The notes under the pieces are model-generated. The model worked only from the letters and a program-made list of their open reading frames with translations. It had not been told where the DNA came from and ran no database searches. The translations under genes and the position numbers were made by a program. From positions 496,001 through 560,000 of the forward strand of contig JAGTXK010000139.1 of NCBI GenBank assembly GCA_019096195.1: DNA of 64,000 bases. Reading direction: 5' to 3'. Origin of the DNA: Boletus sp. NGJ (lineage: Eukaryota; Basidiomycota; Agaricomycetes; Boletales; Boletaceae). Numbering within the stretch: the stretch's first letter is position 1; each line of letters opens with the position of its first letter. Below, piece by piece: positions 47,446 to 57,319 of the stretch.

Positions 47446-47962
47446 ATGTCGCTCGGGGCACGTCTCCAATCAAAGTCGGCCGAATATCAAAAACTACAAG
47501 GTGATCTCGCCATCCTCGTCGACAGGAGGACACGACTCGACACGCAGTTGTCTGAAAATGAGACGGTCAAGAAGGTATAATGAAGCTCTTCCCACCTACC
47601 AATACTCAAGTACTCCTCACCCGTCACAGGAGTTTGCAAACCTCACTCCAAACAACACAATATTCAAGCTCGTTGGACCCGTCCTCGTGTCCCAAGACCA
47701 CGCAGAAGCCCGCACGAATGTAGAAACTCGGCTGGATTTCATCCGGGGCGAGATGTGCGTCTGTAGGACACCTTCGTCACATCTGTCTAACTAGCGAGGT
47801 AGAAAGCGTGTCGATATTCAGATCAAGGATACGGAAGAGCAGTTGGAGAAGAAGAAACTCGAAGTATGTCGCCCACTCGGTGGATTTCTAGTTACTCATG
47901 CACACCAGCTTGTCGATCTCCAAGCGCAACTGCCAGCACCCTCGGGTACGGCATCAAGTTGA
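47446..47962 (+). CDS. YKE2: Prefoldin subunit 6 (beta-type)
   Basis: Subunit of the prefoldin co-chaperone that hands unfolded actin and tubulin to the CCT chaperonin. Four exons (47446-47574, 47630-47754, 47803-47863, 47909-47962) join to 122 residues. The N-terminal helix reads SAEYQKLQGDLAILVDRRTR, then LSENETVKKEFANLT, NTIFKLVGPVLVSQD (the beta-hairpin region), ARTNVETRLDFIRGEI and KRVDIQIKDTEEQLEKKKLE. The coiled-coil, hairpin, coiled-coil plan and length are those of the beta prefoldins. The acceptor of exon three was chosen because it restores EIKRVD. Confidence 0.92.
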
Positions 47963-48833
47963 ATCTCTAGTTCGACAGGGTCTTCGTGAGTAAGTCGGGA
48001 TGGCCACACTTTCCAGTGAGAACGATCAGTGCAAGTATAGATTCACAGTCCAATCGCATGTAAGCTGACGGGTTTTTATCGCAGGTAGCCCGTCGTCGGG
48101 TAGCTGGCATGTAATCACTCGCCAGTCTAATGAAGCCGGCCTCGTTATGAAGCATTGTTTGGAGTTTGGCTGCTGAATGGTGACTTGTCGGACCAAAATG
48201 ACCAGACGACTCCCTTTAAATTTCATATTTCACTTGTCGTGCATACCATTGAAGGGGCCCAAAGATAAAGTGAACACATCCTTAGTGTCTTCGAGAACAC
48301 GGGCCGTATGCGAACTAACCACTTGTGGTCTGGAAATTAACAGATGGAGGGAACTGCAAAATACCAACGTGCGATGAATCACTAGCACTGCCGGTCCTCC
48401 GCAAGCAGTACAAACGGCAACGCCCATCAGCTTTCCGTTCTTGGTTTGGGTGTCAAGCGGTTCCTGCCTCCTGGAAAGTGTACCAGCAAGACACCACAAA
48501 CCTGGAGTCATCGACTGCTTACGCAGGTCTCCAGGAGTGAAAATTTGCATCACATGGGCGAGGCTCGACGAAGATTGGACAGAAATCATATGCCATGAGT
48601 CGATGATGGGATAGGTTGAATTATTTCTCTATATTGACAAAACTATGTCAACTAGAAAGCTCACCCCAAGGGGTCTATGTGTGAATCCTGACAAAACATC
48701 TTGCCATGTGATGCAGTCCATTCGCAACGTTGTGGAATCTGGATGCCACAGTTTCGTATACGCCGCCTGCCAGTCATGAAGTTAGCAATATACTCGCTGG
48801 GCTTACTAATGATCAACGTCATTTACAAACGCA
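47963..48833. other. Unresolved stretch between prefoldin 6 and uS17m
   Basis: 871 bp between the stop of prefoldin subunit 6 and the stop of uS17m. On the minus strand a possible exon (about 48,762-48,663) reads KLWHPDSTTLRMDCITWQDV, followed by a GT donor and, after an AG, an open frame with STYPIIDSWHMISVQSSSSL that runs to 48,230. This looks protein-coding but has no start or domain I recognise. It may be the remains of a gene or a small unknown gene. Confidence 0.3.
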
Positions 48834-49221
48834 CTATGATTGTATGACTGATTGAGCGTGCGCCAGTTCGCGCACAGTTTCCGGGCTATTGATAATTTTC
48901 TCGAGCTTGAAGCGTTTACGAGCAGATATAGGAGGACAATTGCGAATCAACACCTTGTCATGGAGACGTAGTGCTGATAGCACATCAGCAACGTCCATGC
49001 CTGCTCTCCTACAAGGGCGTACCGTTGTCCTCGTCGTGCGTAAGAATTTTTGTGGTTCGCTCGATGCGCTTGAGAGAGTCAGGTCAAATGCGCAGATTCT
49101 TTAGTGGTACACTCACCTTTCCAGTTATCTTGTGAATAACGTTCCTATATACCGTCACAGTCGCCGTTTTGTTCATACAACCGACCTTGGTGACAGTTCC
49201 AGTGAACGCCATGGGTGGCAT
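48834..49221 (-). CDS. MRPS17: Mitochondrial small ribosomal subunit protein uS17m
   Basis: Nuclear-encoded mitoribosomal protein of the bacterial S17 type. Three exons (49221-49117, 49068-49023, 48973-48834) join to 96 residues: FTGTVTKVGCMNKTATVTVY, then ITGKRIERTTKILTHDED, then LHDKVLIRNCPPISARKRFK. These are the S17 OB-fold blocks (GTV..M.KT..V, HD..N, D.V.I..C.P.S..K.F). Two in-frame ATGs are possible (49,221 and 49,212); the first is used here. As in other mitochondrial S17 proteins, no separate presequence is obvious. Directly upstream begins the AT-rich repeat region, so its promoter lies at the gene/repeat border. Confidence 0.88.
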
Positions 49222-50304
49222 CTTGGATGGGATGTGGAGGTTGTCAACAGACTGTGGGTTTGACCATTTACATAATCGTTATTATGTACAAGCGCGAGAC
49301 AAATTTTCCTCATCTGAACTGTACAAAAGTGTTACAATATGTTGAACGTCCGTCAGAGACTGGTTACACACCGGGACTTTCAACATTAAAAGTACCTGAG
49401 AATACATTGCAAAATGTAATTATATTTTGGGTAACTATTTTGGAGGTGTAGGTAATCTTATATTCTGAGGGATCATATAATACTGCAAGGAATTTTAAAT
49501 TATCATGAAACTTCTCAGTATCACATAAGGAAATAGAAAATAATAACATCTATGGATGCCATAATTTTCATGACAAGCTTATCTTATCTGAAAGCATGTC
49601 CTGTGCCACAAAATATTATATTTTGAGATTCACTTAACATTATCTAAGATAGAAGAGTTTCATGAACTATAGAATATATAATTTTGGTCAGCTTATAAGT
49701 AATTTACAAAACTTTATATTTTAAAAGGTCAAAAAGTTATTGGGTGACACAGTGGGCACCATATGGGCAGATGACAGGCACTGGCTGTCCACTAAGTGGG
49801 CAGTGGAGTGCCCAGAGTGCCATCATCCCCCAGAGCAACAAGCAATGTCAGATGGGGTTGATAGCCCCTCGATGGCCCCTGAATGTTGAGTACAATGGTG
49901 AAGGCATATCGGAGGTGGGGGGTCATGTAGGGGAGTCATGTACACTGCCAAAGGCGCTTTCCAAGGGGACAACATGTTCTAAAACCATTTACATAAAATC
50001 ACACCAATGACACACTTTCACTACATGAGATTACACTGAGACAGCACTGAGACAAACACATTTTACAAGGACTGGCTGTGCTCCCTCCACTTCCCTGGCA
50101 TGCATTTGCGTTCACCTCCTAAGACAGTGATGAGTAAGGTATCGAAACAAGTGAGCAAGAACAGACCAGGTGAGGAGGCTGGCTGGCCTGGGCTGAGTGA
50201 ATTGAGGAGGTTGCTATGAAAGCTAAGAGCACCTGTGAAACAATCACTGTTGATATCACTCCTGATACCCACTATATATGAAACGATCACCGTTGATACC
50301 ACCT
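49222..50304. other. AT-rich, gene-free stretch at the edge of the repeat island
   Basis: From about 49,250 base composition changes abruptly: 49,260-49,740 is strongly AT-rich, with no long open frame. From 49,740 to 50,230 composition returns to normal and a plus-strand open frame of 88 residues (49,744-50,010) is present but unrecognised. Near 50,230-50,300 two similar short segments (ATCACTGTTGATATCAC and ATCACCGTTGATACCAC) flank the repeat start. It is probably old repeat sequence. Confidence 0.5.
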
Positions 50305-51366
50305 ATTTATTAACGCCCCCACTACACTTTTGCACTACCTACAGACGATACACTCGCCTACTATCCACCAACCTCCATCCTAGCTTAACCCCGCATACAC
50401 CTAGAGTAGTCACTCACCGTATCCTCCCTCATACGATACACCACACGACCGCACACACCCACGTACACTTTCATTAGTCATACCCTTGTCGTACCTGTTA
50501 CACTATGACACCAAGTAGCCTCACGGCTGGCCCTGGCATTCATCACCACAAGCACAGGCCCGCATGCCTATAAACTACGCCCTCCCCTGTGGACCTACCT
50601 GATGCAGTGCTTGGTAGCCACATCATGTGACATAACGCCATACGATGACAATAACCCCTTTGTCACGTATGTGCTTGTTACACGCACGACACCCTGTAGA
50701 CAGTACCTGACACAGAGCTCGGTACGCTACACAAGTACTAATCAGGAGCTTGCCTCCAGATCCTCGAATCCCCCGCTCAATCCCCGATCTCTGGCCCACA
50801 CCATAGATCACCCCCTGCATCGCCAAGTACTAATCAAGCCCACGCTAGATTAACCCAAGTACTGATCAGGCGAATGTCAGATCACAACCCATAGACATAG
50901 ACAAGACCCAATCTGTCACCCGACACGATCTCGTTTCGATACCAGATCCAACGATCATCCCATGTGATGCCTTATGCACCACCTTTTCATTCCTTCTTTC
51001 TTTTCTCATCTCCATTCCTATCTATTAGTTCCCCTTCAGATATATCACACATAGCCATGCCTAGAGCGCTCCGGACTACCTTCCACTTACATGCGTATAC
51101 CACGCGCATCTCATTCCATCGTTTCTCCCTTTCGCCATTGGACACTAACATTTCCTCGTTCCTATGATGTCATACCCCGTACCCTATGATGTCATAGCAT
51201 AGCATGGTCCATGCACCACTATCGGTAGTATATAAGTAGCCAGTAGAGTACCCTGTTTCGCTTAGTCTTGAAATTGCCATTCTCTCTGTCGCATATTGCT
51301 TTAGTTAGCAATGCTTCAGATATTGGGTTTAGGTTCTTTCTTTCGTCCATTGCAAGTTCCTTTCAA
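50305..51366. repeat. Tandem LTR-like repeat, copy A
   Basis: About 1,060 bp that recurs directly downstream as copy B. Shared landmarks are AGAGTAGTCACTCACC, CACCAAGTAGCCTCACGG, CTATCTATTAGTTCC, CCCTTTCGCCATTGGACAC, a TATA box (AGTATATAAGTAG) and the end CCATTGCAAGTTCCTTTCAA. The promoter-like end and non-coding nature fit a long terminal repeat, but the ends are not TG...CA and no internal element lies between the copies. Copy A keeps many CpG sites that copy B has lost. Confidence 0.65.
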
Positions 51367-52301
51367 TATATTAGCACCCATCTATACTCTTGCACCACCC
51401 ATAGATGATACACTTGCCTACTCTCACCAAACTCCATCCTAGCCTTACCCTGCAGACACCTAGAGTAGTCACTCACCATATCCTCCCTCACACGGAACAC
51501 CACACAACCACATATACCTATGTATGCTTTCACTAGCAGTACTCTCGTCATACCCACTACACCTACAACACCAAGTAGCCTCACGGCTAACCCCAGTGTT
51601 CATCACCAAAAGCATAGGCCTGCATGCCTCTAAACTACACCACCCTGTAGACCGTACCTGATGCAGCGCTCAGTACACTACACCCTGTGGATATGCCTGA
51701 TGCAGCGCTCAGCATCCACACAAGTACTAATCAGGAGCCCGCCTTCAGATCCTCGACCCCCCGCTTGATTCCCGATCCCTGGCTCACACCATAGATCACC
51801 CACCATACACCGCCCCAAGTACTAATCAAGCTCATGCTAGATTAACCCTTAGACATAGACAAGATCTGATCTGTCATCCAATACAATCTCATCTCGATAT
51901 CAGATCCAATGATCACCATATGCAATGTCTCACCTTTTGTTTCTCATCTCCATTTCTATCTATTAGTTCCTTTTAGTATATCACATGCAGCCACACCTAG
52001 AGTGCTCCAGACTGCATTCCACTTACATGTGCATACCACATGCATCTCATCCCACTGTTTCTCCCTTTCGCCATTGGACACTAACATTCCCTCGTTCCTG
52101 TGATGTTATACCCAGTACCCACGATGTCATAGCATAGCATGGTCTGTGCACCACTATCAGTAGTATATAAATAGCTGGTAGAGTACCATGTTTCGCTTAG
52201 CCTTGAAATTGCTCTTCTCTCTCTCGCATATTGTCTTAGTTGGCAACACTTGGGATATTGAGTCTAGGTTCTTTCTCTCGTCCATTGCAAGTTCCTTTCA
52301 A
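51367..52301. repeat. Tandem LTR-like repeat, copy B
   Basis: About 935 bp, directly adjoining copy A head to tail with no spacer. It matches copy A along its length at perhaps 80-85 percent by eye, with several short gaps. Most differences are transitions, and many fall where copy A has CG and copy B has TG or CA. It also has the TATA box (AGTATATAAATAG) and the same end CCATTGCAAGTTCCTTTCAA. Confidence 0.65.
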
Positions 52302-53140
52302 CCTGTTATGCAGTGGAGGACAGTGCCCAAGATGTTCCAAGCAACCAATCTGACTGTGCTGTTGACCTGGGTTTTGTTGAGATTACTAAGGATCTGGTGT
52401 TCAATTGACTCACCTTCTCACCAACATCACCAGCACAATTGACGGAGTGGGAAGCACCATCACAATCAACAATCATGTCTTCTTTATCTGGCGACATTAA
52501 GTTAGTGGAGGAAACCAGCATCTCCTTAGCACCTATTATCTCTATCAACACCGTTCTGATTTCCTATTCCATCTGTAATTCAATTTCTTCGTGCAGTGTG
52601 GTATCAAGCAAATCAACTTCATGTTCCAAAGAATGTTGGGCACGAATTATCCATCAAACTGTCCATTGAACTGCATTGTGAAGGTTACTCTTTGAATGAT
52701 GGATATGAGTCCCAATCTACCAAATGCAGCACTGAATAAAATGAAGGTGAAGAAATTAATAGACTTACAGGTGTGGGGGGTGCATGGGCTGCAGGAGGGT
52801 CAAAGTTTACATTATCGCCATCCATTGTAATGATCCGACAAATAGGGGTGGTAGGCAGAGTGATGAGTAGAACAGGGGGAGACTCCACCTCGGGGGAAAT
52901 AAGGCGCTATGCCAATATCAGTGAAGTGTGATTAATGTATCAAGAGTATAGATCTTACATCAAAGTTACACTCATAACAGCTCTGAGAGGCACAAAGGAT
53001 GGAAGCACCAGAATGAGGGTACTGACGATATGGCAAGTAGTGAGCAGGTTGGAACTCATGGCGTGATTTTTCCAGCTTTATGATGCAATAGAAATTCAGA
53101 TCTGCTGGGATGGTTCAGACTTTATACCTGCTTTAGAACG
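52302..53140 (-). CDS. Exons of an unrecognised repeat-associated gene (fragment)
   Basis: Read on the minus strand, this stretch contains several open segments joined by canonical introns. One reads SRHEFQPAHYLPYRQYPHSG and ASILCASQSCYECNF, then splices (GT...AG near 52,960-52,905) to RLISPEVESPPVLLITLPTT and MDGDNVNFDPPAAHAPPTP. Near 52,560-52,420 another reads MSPDKEDMIVDCDGASHSVN. The Cys pair in CASQSCYEC may bind zinc. No known domain. The left end abuts repeat copy B, which probably cut the gene off. I regard it as a fragment of a multi-copy gene. Confidence 0.35.
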
Positions 53141-53371
53141 AGCAACAATAGGTATCACAGGGCGACCAGGTCAATTTGAACGACCTACACCTGAGTCTAA
53201 ATATAATTCTTATTATTCATAGAGAGAGTGCATGATGATTACAACCTATGTTTTTTTTGTTTCTCTTTACTTTTGTCTTTCTTACGATTGTGTACAACTG
53301 GATACTATACTAAATACATACAAAACTAAACAAGTGAATATTAAAGGGAGAACAACTCCATAGCATGATGA
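53141..53371. other. Gap inside the repeat island
   Basis: About 230 bp, AT-rich with an eight-base T run near 53,253. No feature recognised. Confidence 0.4.
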
Positions 53372-54240
53372 TCACTTTTTCTGCACAAGATCCAGCCATT
53401 GAAATGTTTCTTCAGATACCATTTTCTGGTTCATTGCAAGCCACTCAGGGTTATACAATTGTGGGGGCAATGCCTTGACCGGTTTTCATGATGTAACATT
53501 CATTGACTTGATGCACTTGGCTGCCTTCACACCCTTGGAGGGCGTATCAGATCCCAAGAGTAAGATTTGGCATTGATTAGCCTCAGCTCTCTGGCAATAT
53601 CCCTCCACCATGGCATGACGGAGGTAAAGAAGACTGGCTCCATGTCATCCTCACCACTCTCCTTCAAGCTCATACCATTAGTACCTAATGTCTTGATCGC
53701 ATTGTGCAGAAATCTCCATGCACACACATCCTCATTTTCACTGCCTTCTTTGCTTAGCTGAGAAGTGGCTTTAGTAACATGTATACAATGTTTATATTTC
53801 TGTTTTTTTGGGTCAGATAACAAGAGTATAAGAATCACATTCACTAACACTCATCCTGTGAGCATCCCTCCTGGATTTCTTCAGGTTGCATCTTTTTCTT
53901 TGACAAGCCTATCAGCCACCTGGTGGTTTGTCTTAGCCAATTGATTGTCATCCAGAAGATGGGGCTTGGCTTTGGACACAATTGTTCGAATATGATTAAA
54001 CTTCTGAGTTATGGTCTCCTCCCAGTAGGCCTGAGATTTCAGTGCCATAGTCCACTTTTCCTCCTGCTGCAATTCAGCCAACTTGTGAATGAGGAGTGCA
54101 ATAACTGCCTGGTTCCAGTCTGACAAAGCTGGGTGGTCAAAGTCCCATTGAAGATCAAAGGGGTCTGGGCCATTTGAGCCTGTCTCCACAAATAATTTCA
54201 ATTCTTCCTTAGAAGGCCTAGATATCAGTAGGAAATCTTC
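53372..54240 (-). CDS. C-terminal part of a multi-copy agaricomycete protein family
   Basis: On the minus strand an open segment reads DPFDLQWDFDHPALSDWNQA, VIALLIHKLAELQQEEKWTM, QKFNHIRTIVSKAKPHLLDD, then KYKHCIHVTKATSQL, CAWRFLHNAIKTLGTNGMSL, FFTSVMPWWRDIARELRLIN and a last part PEWLAMNQKMVSEETFQWLD ending at the stop 53,372-53,374. The order (W-N-A start, K-F-x-H-x-R-T helix, GT-x-GMS, PWWRD, final W-L and F-x-W-L-D) fits a protein family that I remember as present in many copies in agaricomycete genomes, next to transposons, with no known function. Introns join the parts. The N-terminal end is probably further right and is interrupted by repeats. Confidence 0.45.
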
Positions 54241-54268
54241 GTCCTTAGAGACTTGGAAAGACTCCGTG

Positions 54269-55161
54269 TGTTATGGTCACAGGAGGGGGTACATCTTTTC
54301 CTCTCCCTTCACCCCCCATAGGACTATGGGACAACTTATTCTTCGACTTGGACCAGGGATTCCCCCACAACACCAACTCAGACATTGCTCCATCCGGAAC
54401 TCCCTTTCTAGGAAGTTACCTGTTTGGTTTGGACACTGCCTTCCTATTTCATTGATACATGCATTTCACCCTTTTGATCTGATCATAGACATTGCCTCCT
54501 CGGCTGTGCTCTCTCATGCACAGCCTAGTATCCCAACTTACCATTTGACTGATGCCTTGATCCCTTATGGTAATCTTCTGTCTGCAACTTACAATTACCA
54601 TATATGATACAAAGCCTGCCCTAGATGGGCAGGGCCTATATATAGGGACACTGGCCCTTCATGTAACTCTAACCTAGATCTACACAACTTCCCGTGTAAT
54701 CTACCTGGCTTCCCCAGCTCCCGGTTCCACCTCACCTCAGAAGCTCACTCCCACTCTAGAGGTGATCGCCCTAGTGCTTGTGATTGTCTTCCTCATCACC
54801 TCGCACTTGTGTGGCCTCGTTGCCATCTGCACACACTTTAAAAGCTTCGGCAACTCCAACGCCAACAGAGGTTGGCCCATATAAGCCTAGGACTCCGTCA
54901 CTGGCACCTGTATAAGCCCAGGACTCTGCCACCAGCACTAGGCTGTGTAAGCCCAGGACACTTAGTCACTGGCCTCCACATTCTGGTCTGCCCTTCCTTC
55001 TAGGAGGATTGCACCACCATGGTAAATCCAAGACTTTGCCATTGGTCATAGAGGCAACCAGGACACTCTACGTAAAGCTAGCAGTCGGTCACCAGTCTGA
55101 GAAACCATTGGGCCTCAGGAGGTATTTTCCCCTCAAGTCCTGCTAGTCCAGTAATCAAACA
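54269..55161 (+). repeat. Possible solo LTR-like element with internal short repeats
   Basis: A stretch starting TGTTATGGTCACAGG and ending GTAATCAAACA (TG...CA), with a TATA-like TATATATAG at 54,638-54,646 and no coding content. It interrupts the minus-strand gene pieces on both sides. No target duplication could be found, so the borders are tentative. Its right half holds degenerate tandem repeats. Confidence 0.35.
54878..55110 (+). repeat. Degenerate tandem repeats of about 31-36 bp
   Basis: At least three clear units share the core TAAGCCCAGGACTC (starting near 54,882, 54,913 and 54,947), each followed by a CACTGGC or CACCAGC block. Two or more weaker units follow (AAATCCAAGACTTTGCC near 55,023; ACCAGGACACTC near 55,048). 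Confidence 0.6.
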
Positions 55162-55249
55162 GGTTGATTATTCAGGAACATGTCACATTGTTACCTAGCA
55201 TAACACTGTGTAGAGGTGACAGATATGTTCCTGTTATGAACATAAACAA

Positions 55250-55545
55250 TCAGCCTTGTAAAATGAAGAGAACAAGACATACTAGATTTAAATTTCTTTC
55301 TTGATCAGTATCAATTTTCCGCTTGAGTTCTTGCACTTTCCTTGGTACTTTAGATTGTCCTTGTGGCAGTGACAATAATGGTGTGGGGGTGGTAGGGAAT
55401 TTATGCACGAGTAGTGAATATACTTGCTGTGCTATGGCGTCCTGAAAGAGAAAGACCTTAATATCCTTAGGGGCGCGAAGAGCACTATCCACAGGAGAGA
55501 AAAGGAATTCCAAGACTAGAGAATACAGGTGTTGGTACACTACCT
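55250..55545 (-). CDS. Open segment of a repeat-associated gene (fragment)
   Basis: A minus-strand open stretch of about 96 residues, LVLEFLFSPVDSALRAPKDI, KVFLFQDAIAQQVYSLLV and KVPRKVQELKRKIDTDQERN, with a charged helical end. It probably belongs to the interrupted minus-strand gene region but is not recognised. Confidence 0.25.
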
Positions 55546-55813
55546 TATATACGTAGAGAGATGCGCACGGACCAGCTTAGGGCTGGTCGCGGAAACTATT
55601 AGAATGTTCCATATGACGTATGGTGACGTAGTGGGGTCTAGACCGTTCTATGGGTATAGGGTTGTGGCGTAGTCTGACTAATGTATGACGTATGGTCTAG
55701 GCGTAAGGCCTGGACGCGAGATAACTATGTAATTGTTCGTGGGATCGTTAAGTGTTAGCTAACTACGATGGATAAAAAGAAATCGTTTCACGTCCACTAT
55801 GTTTCCTGGTGCA
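55533..55813 (-). repeat. Possible LTR remnant related to the chromovirus LTR
   Basis: About 280 bp without coding content. It contains TATATAC followed by the 12-mer TGCGCACGGACC (55,562-55,573), the same arrangement as in both LTRs of the chromovirus to the right (57,541-57,552 and 63,486-63,497), and several TGACGTA half-sites. The left border TGTTGG and right border TGCA are guesses. A relative of the same LTR family is likely; identity outside these motifs is low. Confidence 0.35.
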
Positions 55814-55899
55814 TTAACCTCCCCAGAAGAGGGGTATGATATCAGTGGAAGTGACAAATATCCCTAGTAACAATTGAATACAATACAAACGGGGTATTG

Positions 55900-57314
55900 A
55901 AATCTTACCTCGGTACATTGACTGGTAAGCCTTGCCCCCATCACTCAAGGTGGTGCACTGTGGGAAGTGACTTCAGAGAAGCCTGGTGATGATTGGTGGA
56001 AGTCAAATGTTGGCTGGGTAACAGGCATCATGGTTGGACGAGTAGATCGCAGTGGTGGCATCCCATGAGTTTCTTGTAGTTGCTGGATATGGCCCACAAT
56101 GCATAAGTATGGACTTAACCGAGTGAAACTATGCTTACCACTAGTTGCTGCATAATGCTTTCATTCCTTTGTTTTAATGTCAATAGCTCGGATTCCCTCT
56201 CAGCCTAAATGACGTTGGAAAGAGATGTCTATGTAGGTAAACACACTTACAGCCAATTTTTCTACTTGCTTGGAAACATCTGCTTGTGCCACTGCCAAGA
56301 AATTCTCCATCATCAGAACCATATCCTGTTTAAACTTCTCCAATGCATTGGCTTGCTGCGTGATCAGTGAATCCCTCTCAGCAACCGTCACCATGTACGA
56401 TTGTAATTGCTCTCTGAATTGCTCAGAAACATGGGCAATGTTAGATTCCAGTTTCTTGATCGCATTTTCCTAAAGAGCTATAACATGGTCTCTCTCCATA
56501 AAATCTTTCGCAAACTGGTCCCCCTGCCGGAAGATCATCAACTCCTTTGCTCCAAGATTGTTGCACAGCTGATTAGTTTCCTATAAAGGGGGGGATTTGA
56601 GTTAGTTGATCACAAATCTGATGAAAAACACACCAGCAACATTCTGTGTAAACATGACTTTAGGTTGTACAAAGAATTGTGCATGTTATCCAAGTAATCA
56701 ACCTCTTTCACAAGGATCTTGCAAAAATACTGCACCCATGAACAACAATGAGCCTAACAGCCACTTAGATGATCTTGTTTGCAATGTACTGTGGAATCCT
56801 CAGCCATATTATGGCATAGCTCTGATCCAGGTAAATTCCTTTTTCTGCATTCTGGGATGGGAGTTGCCCACAGATTAGAAGAATCCATATCGATCTCAGA
56901 AGGTATGTGACCACTAGCTAAAAGAGACATCATCACTCCAGGTGAGCTAATACTCTCAGGTGTGTCCTCATTTCCTGATGGAGGGAGGTCATGGCAATGT
57001 TATGAGATATTCAATGTCTCATAACAATGACTTACCTGTAGTAAAAGTAAAAGTACCAGGCAAGGAAGCAGCAGGATTCAGTTGTAAACCACTAATTGGA
57101 TGCAATGGTACAGATGGTGTGGCAGAGAGTGGATCTGCTTCGAGACTGTCATGGTGTGGGATTGTGTTGTCTGAGACACTCAACATGCTGAATGATTCTT
57201 TGTTCGGGGTTGAAGACAAGTTCAGAGGAGCCAATGGATACTGATCATGGTCAGTGTCCGTGGTTCTTGAGATGCTGGAGAATGAGAATGAAAACAAAGG
57301 CATAGTGTCAGACA
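55900..57314 (-). CDS. Coiled-coil multi-exon gene pieces (fragment interrupted by the chromovirus)
   Basis: Open segments on the minus strand: SDTMPLFSFSFSSISRTTDT at the right end, MMMSLLASGHIPSEIDMDSS near 56,930, and a coiled-coil segment near 56,590-56,200 with HVSEQFREQLQSYMVTVAER, DSLITQQANALEKFKQDM and NFLAVAQADVSKQVEKLA. Splice-like GT and AG signals flank them. They look like one gene's exons and probably belong with the parts at 53-55 kb and with the sequence to the right of 63,753, because the chromovirus inserted between. No domain beyond the coiled coil. Unrecognised; may be a pseudogene. Confidence 0.35.
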
Positions 57315-57319
57315 AAACC
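57315..57319. repeat. Target-site duplication, left copy
   Basis: AAACC directly before the left LTR; the same five bases follow the right LTR at 63,748-63,752. Five bases is the usual size for Ty3/gypsy integration. Confidence 0.9.

Noticed and set aside
1-49221. A secondary-metabolite or defence gene cluster
   Set aside because: Apart from one SDR, no polyketide synthase, NRPS, terpene cyclase, P450, NLR-like or toxin gene is present; the genes are mainly housekeeping.
54269-55161. Calling a complete solo LTR with target duplication
   Set aside because: The TG...CA ends are plausible, but flanking bases do not match as a duplication, so it is kept only as a low-confidence repeat.
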